Shown here one piece after another: positions 7,153 through 13,474 of a DNA stretch of 22,225 nucleotides. Each line of letters begins with the position of its first letter. The first letter of the stretch is position 1. This stretch comes from Paracoccaceae bacterium. GTDB lineage: Bacteria > Pseudomonadota > Alphaproteobacteria > Rhodobacterales > Rhodobacteraceae. Under the pieces are notes generated by a model. It was not told the DNA's origin. It ran no database searches and saw only the letters and a list, made by a program, of their open reading frames with translations. Both the position numbers and the translations under genes were made by a program. The stretch spans positions 1 to 22,225 of the forward strand of contig JAGRMK010000423.1 in assembly GCA_020441345.1 (NCBI GenBank), given 5' to 3'.

Positions 7153-8232
7153 TCAGTCCTGTGCAGACCAGTCGCGCAACACCGTCTGGCCGGCGGCCTC
7201 CATGGCGGCGATATAGGCGCTCAGAATCTCATGCCCTGGCGCACCCCGGGCTTCCACTTCGGCCGCCCATTCCTGTGCGATGTTCGGCAGACCAGCCGCC
7301 CAGGCGGCGCGATCTTCGTCGCTGACATCGACCACCGTTGCCCCGTCGGCAACCATCGCGGCAACGGCTGCGGCGGCCTCATCCATCGAATAGCGCGCCA
7401 GCGCATGACGGTAGACTTCGGCCGAATCCCGCAGCGCCACCTGGACCTCTTCGGGCAACCCGTTCCACACACGCTCGTTGACACCGAGAGCCATGGAGTT
7501 CACGCCGCCAAAGTCCACGGTCACATAGGTCGGCGCGGCCTCGTACAGGCGGAACGCGCGGGCAGCGGTGGCCCAGACGATCGCCCCGTCATAGATGCCG
7601 GTCGATATGCCGTTGTAGAAATCGGCAAGCCCGGACGAAACCCCGGTGGCCCCGACCGCCTCGATATAGCGCAGGTTCATACCCGCCCCACCCAACCGCA
7701 ATCCGCGCAGAGACTCCGGCCCCGTGAACTCGCCGTTGAGAAGGATCTGGTAATTGTCCACGGCGGCCAGCGTGGTAAGCATGATCTGCCCGTTGTCGCT
7801 GAACCCATAGAGCATTTCCGGGAACTGCACCGTCAGATCGTTGACCGTCCGGGTGATCAGATCGAGGTCGGTCGTCACGAAGGGCGTTGCATAGGCAATA
7901 TCGAAGGCGCGCAGACGGTCGGGATGGAAGACAGTCTGAACCACACCGATATCCGCAAGCCCGGCCTCGATGGCGTCGAATTCGCCGCGCGGATTGACGA
8001 TGGATCCACCCCAGCCATAGACCCAATCGATTGCGTAGTTTCCGGTTGCGGCGAGGCGTTCGTTCACGGCGGGAACGAACGATTCCTCGAACATCTTTAC
8101 CCAGTCGGCCGTCGCGGGATAGCCCGAGACCGTGGTCAACCGGATCGTTTCGGTCGCGAGGCCCGGTGTCGTCAGCGATGCAAGCAACATCATGGATGCC
8201 AGGGCCTTGCCGCCCAAGTTCTCAAAACGCAT
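7153..8232 (-). CDS. TRAP transporter solute-binding protein (DctP family), atypical ligand site
   Basis: A 359-residue periplasmic binding protein, first gene of the operon. Residues 1-26 form a signal peptide (hydrophobic core then GLA, with maturation likely before TETI). The mature part has the DctP fold, which captures the solute for the QM permease. The start at 8232 has a strong GGAGGA element upstream; longer in-frame starts would put the signal peptide internally. In most DctP proteins the GLKIR segment carries an arginine that clamps the substrate carboxylate. Here the matching segment reads GLRLGG, putting Gly181 at that position, with Arg179 two residues earlier. The ligand may therefore be held differently or not be a simple carboxylate. 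The second TRAP binding protein of this window keeps the arginine. Confidence 0.92.
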   Translation of the reverse strand: MRFENLGGKALASMMLLASLTTPGLATETIRLTTVSGYPATADWVKMFEESFVPAVNERLAATGNYAIDWVYGWGGSIVNPRGEFDAIEAGLADIGVVQTVFHPDRLRAFDIAYATPFVTTDLDLITRTVNDLTVQFPEMLYGFSDNGQIMLTTLAAVDNYQILLNGEFTGPESLRGLRLGGAGMNLRYIEAVGATGVSSGLADFYNGISTGIYDGAIVWATAARAFRLYEAAPTYVTVDFGGVNSMALGVNERVWNGLPEEVQVALRDSAEVYRHALARYSMDEAAAAVAAMVADGATVVDVSDEDRAAWAAGLPNIAQEWAAEVEARGAPGHEILSAYIAAMEAAGQTVLRDWSAQD

Positions 8233-8586
8233 TTCATCCTCCTCCAGATTTCCTAGCGCGCTAGTCATTAACAAGCTATCCGAGACGCCCGGCAAATCAA
8301 GCGTTTTCTTTCCGCCGGGGAACCCGGCAAAAGAAATCGGTCTAACCAATTGGTTTCATTTGGTTATGGGCGTTGCCCGCCCGCTCCCCAGGCGAATTCT
8401 GAAACAACGAATGCCTCGGCGGGGGCGACACCGCAAATACCATTCGCGGGTCGCCGGCGCCCCCTTGGATCACAAAGCGACGGGTCCGGATCGGCGCGAA
8501 AGCCACCGCAGACAATCGGTTGACCCATGAGCCATGGGGCGCATTGCCATCTTGAAAAGATCGAAGCCAACCGACACAAGAGAGCC
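8233..8586. promoter_or_regulatory. Divergent control region between the TRAP/aldolase operon and the IclR gene
   Basis: A 354-bp gene-free stretch that should hold both promoters. It contains three dyads: CTAGCGCGCTAG (8252-8263); a compound hairpin, GCCGGG-GAA-CCCGGC (8314-8328), flanked by T-rich and A-rich arms (about 8305-8336); and AACCAATTGGTT (8344-8355), embedded in GGTCTAACC and followed by a further TTGGTT. The operon Shine-Dalgarno is at its left edge. No confident -35/-10 pair was found. From about 8370 to 8580 nothing clear was seen apart from the regulator's ribosome binding site, AAGAGAG, before 8587. Confidence 0.5.
8344..8355. promoter_or_regulatory. Candidate IclR-family operator, palindrome AACCAATTGGTT
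   Basis: A perfect 12-bp palindrome about 110 bp upstream of the TRAP operon start and about 230 bp upstream of the divergent IclR gene. IclR proteins bind short palindromes in such divergent regions, usually autoregulating and controlling the neighbour. The overlapping GGT-CTA-ACC half-sites also look like a GntR/FadR-type site, so the assignment to this IclR protein rests on position only. Confidence 0.35.
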
Positions 8587-9426
8587 ATGAGCACCAATGA
8601 TCTCAGCACGGGAAAACCGCAACGCGGCGTTCAATCGATCGAGATTGGCGGCAAGATCCTGACTGCCTTTGTCGAGCAGGGCGGCTTTCTCCGGCTCAAG
8701 GATCTGTCGGCTATCACCGGCATTGCGACCGGTAAACTGCATCCCTATCTGGTCAGCTTCTGCAACACCGGTCTCTTGGAGCGGTCTGAGCTAAACGGTT
8801 ATTCGCTCGGGCCTTTCTCGCTTAAACTCGGTCTGGTTCGGCTGAGAACCCAGGACGGATTTCGCGACATTCTGCGCAGGCTTCCGGACTTGGCACATGA
8901 ACTTGGGCTGATGATTTCGGTATCTATGTGGGGACCACATGGCGTCACGATCGTTCACATCGAACGCGTCGAATCGCTCGATCCGATCAATTTCAACAGC
9001 CGCGTCGGCGGCATTCTGTTTCTGACCATGACAGCCGCGGGTCATGTTTTCCGCGCCTTCCTGCCAAACACAGTAACCAATGCCGTCCTGGAAAAGGAAT
9101 TCGCCGATTCGGAAAGTAGCCGGCGCGCGTATTACCGGGTGGATCGCGACACCTATGACGCAACCATCCGCCTGACACAGGACCGGGGCTATGGCGCGGC
9201 GACGGACATGCCGACACCGGGGATCTCGGCGGTATCGGCCCCGGTGTTCGACTATACCGGGCGGCTTCTGGCGGCCGTGACGGTTTTCGGCCCGACGGCG
9301 TTGATGTCCCCCGGCGAGGACAATCGCGTGGCATCCCGGTTGCTGGAGTTCACGACAAAGCTTTCCGATGACCTGGGTTTCAAGGAGGCGTGTCTCTCGG
9401 TGGCGGACGGGCCCGCGGATCCGTGA
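8587..9426 (+). CDS. IclR-family transcriptional regulator
   Basis: A 279-residue DNA-binding protein. The N-terminal winged helix (about residues 14-75, RGVQSIEIGGKILTAF then LKDLSAITGIATGKLHPYL) is followed by the IclR effector-binding domain (about 90-260), with the typical late segments YRVDRDTY, RGYGAATD and ISAVSAPVFDYTGRLLAA. Regulators of this family sense small aromatic or aliphatic acids and commonly control the adjacent catabolic operon. Here it is divergent from the TRAP/aldolase/LVIVD operon. The start at 8587 was chosen for the AAGAGAG element nine bases upstream; an in-frame ATG at 8527 lacks one and would add twenty non-family residues. Whether it activates or represses is unknown. 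Confidence 0.92.
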   Translation: MSTNDLSTGKPQRGVQSIEIGGKILTAFVEQGGFLRLKDLSAITGIATGKLHPYLVSFCNTGLLERSELNGYSLGPFSLKLGLVRLRTQDGFRDILRRLPDLAHELGLMISVSMWGPHGVTIVHIERVESLDPINFNSRVGGILFLTMTAAGHVFRAFLPNTVTNAVLEKEFADSESSRRAYYRVDRDTYDATIRLTQDRGYGAATDMPTPGISAVSAPVFDYTGRLLAAVTVFGPTALMSPGEDNRVASRLLEFTTKLSDDLGFKEACLSVADGPADP

Positions 9427-9539
9427 ACAGCTGACCGGTGCCGGGCAGGTTTGCGCCTTTGCAAGTGGCAGAACATCCTGCCTGAACCCCGTCGCTCGAT
9501 CGATCATCAGACGGGCGGAGACCGTGACCCATACCGGTT

Positions 9540-10619
9540 TCATACGCCGTCCCTATGCCGTGGCGCGATGCCCGCCTGCGCTGCCACAAACGCCGTGATG
9601 GCCGTCACAAGCTCGGCGTGGATATCGGCGCGCGACCGCCCGCCGGCATCGGCGCAAAGCGGGTCAGGCTCTCCCTCTGCTTCAAGGATCGATGGACCGT
9701 TCGGCTTGCATTCGGCCAGAAAGCTGAAATGCGTCGCATCGGGCACGAGTCGATACAGGGCGCGCGGCACCGCTTCGGACAGGGCCCGCGCATGGACCGG
9801 CGCGGGCACCCGGTCTTCATCGCCGAGGTTGACCACCAGCAGCGGCAGGTCGATCGCGCGCAGGCTCTGCGGCGTCAGGGTTTCGACGATGCCCGGGTCC
9901 ACGACCACCGCAAAGCTGATGCGCGGATCGCGCAGCACCTGGCCTGCCGGGCTCAGATCCATGGAATGAAGATCGACGCCGAACCGCGCGAAGAAATCGC
10001 AATCCGACATCCCGCGCCCGCCGTCATCGCAAAACGCCGAAAGCCGCGCCGGATCGACCCGGGCACCGGCCAGCGCCAGCGCTGTGTATCCCCCCGCCGA
10101 AAACCCCAGCACGCCGATCCGGTCGGGGTCGATATACGCATAATCCTGAGGATTTCGCATGATCTCGTCCAGCACGGCGGTAACGTCTTGCGGTCGCTCC
10201 CAGATCCGCAAGGCTTCTGCCGCCGATGCATTGCCCGATGTGCTGCCCGGGTGGTTTGGCAGGACCACAACAAAACCCGCCCCGGCCAGTTCCGAAGCGA
10301 TCCAGCCGAATTGACCGGCGTTTCCCCCTGCGCCGTGTGACAGGACGATCAGCGGAAAGCGACCTTGGGCATGTGGCGCGCCGCGACCGGCGGGCGTGCC
10401 ATGAAACACGCCGTTGCCGCCGACCATTACCTCGCGCCCACCGGGATCGGCGGGATACCAGATATGGAACGCGATGTCCTGCTGCCTTAGCGGGGCCAGC
10501 GCGTCGCCATAAGCGATGCCGACCTGCCCGGCATAGGGCGGCCGTGTCAGCGTCCACGCCGCCCAGGTCAGCCCCCCAGCGACCATGGCCGCGGTGGCGA
10601 TCTTGAAAATCGTGTTCAT
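9540..10619 (-). CDS. Exported or membrane-anchored alpha/beta hydrolase (dienelactone hydrolase-like)
   Basis: A 359-residue serine hydrolase. Residues 1-24 are hydrophobic with a small N-terminal charge and act as a signal peptide or membrane anchor. The fold shows an oxyanion-region motif LSHGAGG (92-98), the nucleophile elbow GFSAGG with Ser174, and a late catalytic His297 (DATHFSF). The acid is probably Asp267 or Asp269 (NLGDEDR). It resembles the predicted dienelactone hydrolase / PAF-acetylhydrolase-like group of esterases, so a periplasmic esterase or lipase-like activity is plausible; the substrate is unknown. Four cysteines (197, 207, 304, 322) could form two disulfides, in keeping with export. 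The start at 10619 has AAAAGGA upstream; an earlier in-frame ATG would place the hydrophobic segment internally. It is divergent from the AraC-type gene. Confidence 0.88.
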   Translation of the reverse strand: MNTIFKIATAAMVAGGLTWAAWTLTRPPYAGQVGIAYGDALAPLRQQDIAFHIWYPADPGGREVMVGGNGVFHGTPAGRGAPHAQGRFPLIVLSHGAGGNAGQFGWIASELAGAGFVVVLPNHPGSTSGNASAAEALRIWERPQDVTAVLDEIMRNPQDYAYIDPDRIGVLGFSAGGYTALALAGARVDPARLSAFCDDGGRGMSDCDFFARFGVDLHSMDLSPAGQVLRDPRISFAVVVDPGIVETLTPQSLRAIDLPLLVVNLGDEDRVPAPVHARALSEAVPRALYRLVPDATHFSFLAECKPNGPSILEAEGEPDPLCADAGGRSRADIHAELVTAITAFVAAQAGIAPRHRDGV

Positions 10620-10681
10620 GGGATATGTCCTTTTGTTGTCACCCTCCCCCTGCTGATTGCCGATTTGCGCCTGACTTGCGT

Positions 10682-10721
10682 CCTCGATCACGTTCGAGGT
10701 CGTCCCGGATCGCGATCCGGG
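10682..10721. promoter_or_regulatory. Two adjacent dyads in the hydrolase/AraC divergent promoter region
   Basis: The 141 bp between the hydrolase start and the regulator start contain CCTCGA-N6-TCGAGG (10682-10699), followed at once by the perfect 18-bp palindrome CCCGGATCGCGATCCGGG (10704-10721). The location fits operator sites for the divergent AraC-type protein, although AraC proteins more often bind direct repeats. A dispersed intergenic palindrome is the main alternative. Confidence 0.4.
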
Positions 10722-10760
10722 TTAGGGAAACCGCGTTCGTTCTCGATCCGGTTCCGCACG

Positions 10761-11810
10761 ATGCTCATGATTCCAGTCAGTTTTCTTGCCACCGCCGCCC
10801 TTGCGGCCGTTCTCGCGCGCCTGGTGATCACGCGCGACATGCAAGGCCCCGCGAATCGGCTGTTCGCGGCGCTGGTCGCGCTGTATCTGGCGCAATCGAT
10901 CCTGGTTTCGCTGCGCTGGGGCTACGGGATCGAGACGCTGCGCCTGGCCATCGGCCTGTTCGCCGCGCTGATCCCGGCCTGCGCGTGGCTGGCCTATCGC
11001 GCCCTGGCGCGCGGACTGGGCCCGTCCCAACTCGGGGCCTTCGTGCCTGTGGCCGCGACCTGGGCGGCGATGTTCTGGGCGCCCGATGCGGCGGACCTGA
11101 TGATCCCGCTGGCCTATCTTGGGTTCGGATTGCTGATCCTGATTCCCGTGATCCGCGACCAGGACGCGCCTGCCCTGGCCCCGATCGGCGATTCCCGGCA
11201 AACCCGTCTGGCGATGGGGTTGATCGGCGCGACCCTGATCGCGTCAGCCTTGACCGACGCCGTCATCTTTTATGATTTCATCCGCAACGCCGGGCGCATG
11301 AGCGGGCATGTCATATCCTTCGTGCAGACGGCTTTTCTTCTGGTTGTCGGGATCGCGGCGGGTTTCGGCCGGTCGGCGCCCGAAGAGGAACCAAGCGCAG
11401 CCCCCGCACCCGCCGATCCCTCGGATCCGGCGGACCTGGCCGATCATGCACAGGTGCTGACCCGCCTTCAGGCGCTGTTCGCGGACGAGGGGCTGCACCG
11501 CTCCGAAGATCTGAGCCTGCGCAGATTGGCGCGCCGCCTCGGTCTGCCCGACCGCCGGGTGTCCGAGGCCGTGAACCGCCTGTGCGGTGTCAACCTGTCC
11601 CAGTTCGTGAACGAATATCGGATCCACGAGGCCTGTGGCCTGTTGCACCGGACGGATCAGAGCATCCTCCAGATCGCCCTTGCCGTGGGATTCGCATCGA
11701 AATCCAACTTCAACCGCGAATTCCTGCGTGTTGTCGGACAAACGCCAACCGCCTGGCGCCGGGCCGGGCCGGGCATCGCGGAGCCGGGGGCCACGGGCAC
11801 AGGGGGCTGA
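10761..11810 (+). CDS. AraC-family regulator with integral-membrane N-terminal half
   Basis: A protein of about 349 residues. The first 210 or so residues are strongly hydrophobic, with six or seven predicted membrane segments starting MLMIPVSFLATAALAA. An acidic, proline- and alanine-rich linker (about 215-245) leads to a C-terminal AraC-type double helix-turn-helix, seen in LSLRRLARRLGLPDRRVSEAV and in SILQIALAVGFASKSNFNREF. Membrane-embedded AraC proteins of this layout occur next to hydrolases and secreted proteins and presumably sense a signal at the envelope. It is divergent from the exported hydrolase and is its likely regulator. The start is uncertain: 10761 and 10767 are both possible and neither has a strong ribosome binding site; a longer frame to 10665 adds an arginine-rich, low-support extension. 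Confidence 0.88.
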   Translation: MLMIPVSFLATAALAAVLARLVITRDMQGPANRLFAALVALYLAQSILVSLRWGYGIETLRLAIGLFAALIPACAWLAYRALARGLGPSQLGAFVPVAATWAAMFWAPDAADLMIPLAYLGFGLLILIPVIRDQDAPALAPIGDSRQTRLAMGLIGATLIASALTDAVIFYDFIRNAGRMSGHVISFVQTAFLLVVGIAAGFGRSAPEEEPSAAPAPADPSDPADLADHAQVLTRLQALFADEGLHRSEDLSLRRLARRLGLPDRRVSEAVNRLCGVNLSQFVNEYRIHEACGLLHRTDQSILQIALAVGFASKSNFNREFLRVVGQTPTAWRRAGPGIAEPGATGTGG

Positions 11811-11811
11811 A

Positions 11812-11868
11812 CCACCGGATCACGGCCGCCGAGAAGCCGGGAACCCGCCATCCATGTCCGGTGGCGGG
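11812..11868. terminator. GC-rich hairpins between convergent AraC and dioxygenase genes
   Basis: The 78 bp between two convergent stop codons hold CCACCGGA (11812-11819) pairing with TCCGGTGG (11857-11864), and an alternative stem CCCGCCA (11844-11850) with TGGCGGG (11862-11868). No T-run follows. It probably helps end transcription from both sides. Confidence 0.35.
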
Positions 11869-11888
11869 CTTGAAACCCGGTCAGAAGG

Positions 11889-12452
11889 TCAGAGCGTGAC
11901 CCAGCCTTCGGGCGGTTTGCCGCGACCCGGGTGGATGGTGCCGCAGTTCGGACAAGTGCGGGCTTCCATATCGCTGTTGAAGGCCTCGTAGATCTTCGGC
12001 AACTCCGTCACGATGCCGTCGGCGCTTTCCAGCGCAACCTCGACGCGGTGCACCAGGCCCTCGCAGTTGAAGCAATACCACTCGAACCCTTCTTTCATGC
12101 CGGGCTGACGCGGGGCCTCGACGACGATGCCGATCGAGCCTTCTTGCGGGCGCTGCGGCGCGTGGCGAACATGGGCAGGTAGTTTGAACACTTCGCCTTC
12201 ACGAATTACCAGGTCATAGATCTTGCCGCCATCAGCGAGTTTCAGAACCATGTCGCCCTTGACCTGAAAGAACCATTCCTCGACCGGGTCGTCGTGGAAA
12301 TCGACGCGGGTATTCGGCCCGCCGACCACCATGACGATCATGTCGCCGTCCTTGTGCAGCAACTTGTTGCCAACCGGTGGGCGCAATTGATCGGCGTTGT
12401 CCTCAACCCATTTGTGGAAGTTGAAGGCGCTGAGACTGGGATGGGGGTTCAT
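11889..12452 (-). CDS. nbaC: 3-hydroxyanthranilate 3,4-dioxygenase
   Basis: A 187-residue cupin Fe(II) dioxygenase that opens 3-hydroxyanthranilate to 2-amino-3-carboxymuconate semialdehyde, in the kynurenine/tryptophan or 2-nitrobenzoate route. All key residues of the characterised Ralstonia enzyme are present, shifted by two in the cupin part. Iron ligands are His53, Glu59 and His97; substrate-binding arginines are Arg49 and Arg101. The C-terminal rubredoxin-like metal site has Cys127/Cys130 (CFNC) and Cys167/Cys170 (CPNC). The length is typical of the bacterial form that keeps this second metal site. The start is supported by AAGGAG eight bases upstream. No other kynurenine-pathway gene is visible nearby, so its pathway partners must be elsewhere. 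Upstream lies an intrinsic-terminator-like dyad. Confidence 0.96.
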   Translation of the reverse strand: MNPHPSLSAFNFHKWVEDNADQLRPPVGNKLLHKDGDMIVMVVGGPNTRVDFHDDPVEEWFFQVKGDMVLKLADGGKIYDLVIREGEVFKLPAHVRHAPQRPQEGSIGIVVEAPRQPGMKEGFEWYCFNCEGLVHRVEVALESADGIVTELPKIYEAFNSDMEARTCPNCGTIHPGRGKPPEGWVTL

Positions 12453-12484
12453 GGGTGCTCCTTGGGTGCGAGGGGTATCGAAAA

Positions 12485-12500
12485 GAGGGTCTTGACCCTC
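12485..12500 (-). terminator. Terminator-like or operator dyad upstream of the dioxygenase gene
   Basis: On the minus strand GAGGGTC-AA-GACCCTC is followed directly by TTTT (12484-12481), a compact intrinsic-terminator shape. It could end the DapA-like/DMT operon, whose stop is 88 bp upstream. However, only 32 bp separate the dyad from the dioxygenase start, too little for an independent promoter. It may therefore be an operator or attenuator in the dioxygenase leader instead. Confidence 0.4.
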
Positions 12501-12588
12501 AGACTAGGGTAGCGGCGCGTTCAGGGTGAGTGATTTCAACGAAACCGGCCATCCGAAAATGGAATAGCAATCCCCCCCCCCGACGGAA

Positions 12589-13458
12589 TCACCAGAACAC
12601 GATCATTGTTCCCAGCAACGCCAATCCGCCCGACAGGCCGAACCGCCGCCAGTCCAGGTGCTCGCTGCGCAGAACCAGACCCGCCAGCGCCGCCGAAAAC
12701 ACCAGGTCCAGCGCCCCCAGAACCGCCACGCGCGAAACCGTGGTGCCTTGCAACGCAAAGAACTGAAGCGTCTGCCCCGCGCCCAGCGACACGGCCGCAA
12801 GCCAGTGCCAGCGACCACGATCCACGATCAGGGCCCGCAGCGCGACGCGTCGTTGCCGACGCAGCACGGCCAGGGCGGGCATCCCCACGACACCGACCGC
12901 CGCGCCGACCAGCGCCCCCAGCGCCGGGTCCGGCACGGCGTCCATGCCCAGGCGTCTGAGGCTATAGGCCAGCGCATAGAACAAGGCCGACCCCGTCCCC
13001 AGCAGAATCCCGGATGCCGCCCCCAGCCCCGATGGCAGGCCGGAATAGGACAGGACACCGGCCAGGATCAGACCACCGCCCAATAGCACCCCGGCATCGG
13101 GGATTTCGCCCAGCAGGCCAAAGGCCACGGGCAGCGAAAACACCGGGATCAGTCGCCGGAACAGGCTGGCTCCGACCGCGCCGATCCTCTCGGTCGCACG
13201 ATACAGGGCCACACGGCCCAGGATCGTCGAGGCCAGACCGGCCAGCGCGAACAGCACCAGACCTCGCGTCGCCCCTTCGCCCGTGGGCCAGCCACGCCCC
13301 CACCCCAGCCAGAGCCAGACCGTGAGCGCCGTGGTGACCAGGATCGACAGGAAAACCCCGTTGTCCCCCCGCGCACGGCCCCGCCCGGCGGCGATGGCAA
13401 CCCCGGCCAGACCATAGAGCGCGGCCGAGGCGATGGCGTATCCCTCGCCGGGGATCAT
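12589..13458 (-). CDS. EamA/DMT-family transporter
   Basis: A 289-residue inner-membrane protein with about ten hydrophobic segments arranged as two EamA halves (roughly 1-135 and 145-289). This is the drug/metabolite transporter superfamily layout of exporters for amino acids, metabolites or toxic compounds. The second half shows the family-like LGAGQTLQFFALQGT and a terminal helix ending in an aromatic (MIVFW). Its start is 16 bp after the stop of the DapA-like gene, so the two form an operon. A TAGG element precedes the ATG. A run of ten C (12572-12581) lies just past the stop on the plus strand. Substrate and direction cannot be inferred, though pairing with a DapA-superfamily enzyme suggests transport of its substrate or product. 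Confidence 0.88.
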   Translation of the reverse strand: MIPGEGYAIASAALYGLAGVAIAAGRGRARGDNGVFLSILVTTALTVWLWLGWGRGWPTGEGATRGLVLFALAGLASTILGRVALYRATERIGAVGASLFRRLIPVFSLPVAFGLLGEIPDAGVLLGGGLILAGVLSYSGLPSGLGAASGILLGTGSALFYALAYSLRRLGMDAVPDPALGALVGAAVGVVGMPALAVLRRQRRVALRALIVDRGRWHWLAAVSLGAGQTLQFFALQGTTVSRVAVLGALDLVFSAALAGLVLRSEHLDWRRFGLSGGLALLGTMIVFW

Positions 13459-13474
13459 CGGCGCCTACCGGGGA

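Noticed and set aside
8305..8336. The hairpin upstream of the first TRAP operon as an intrinsic terminator
   Set aside because: The stem is followed by purines, not a T-run, in both directions, and it lies in a divergent promoter region where a terminator has no obvious use.
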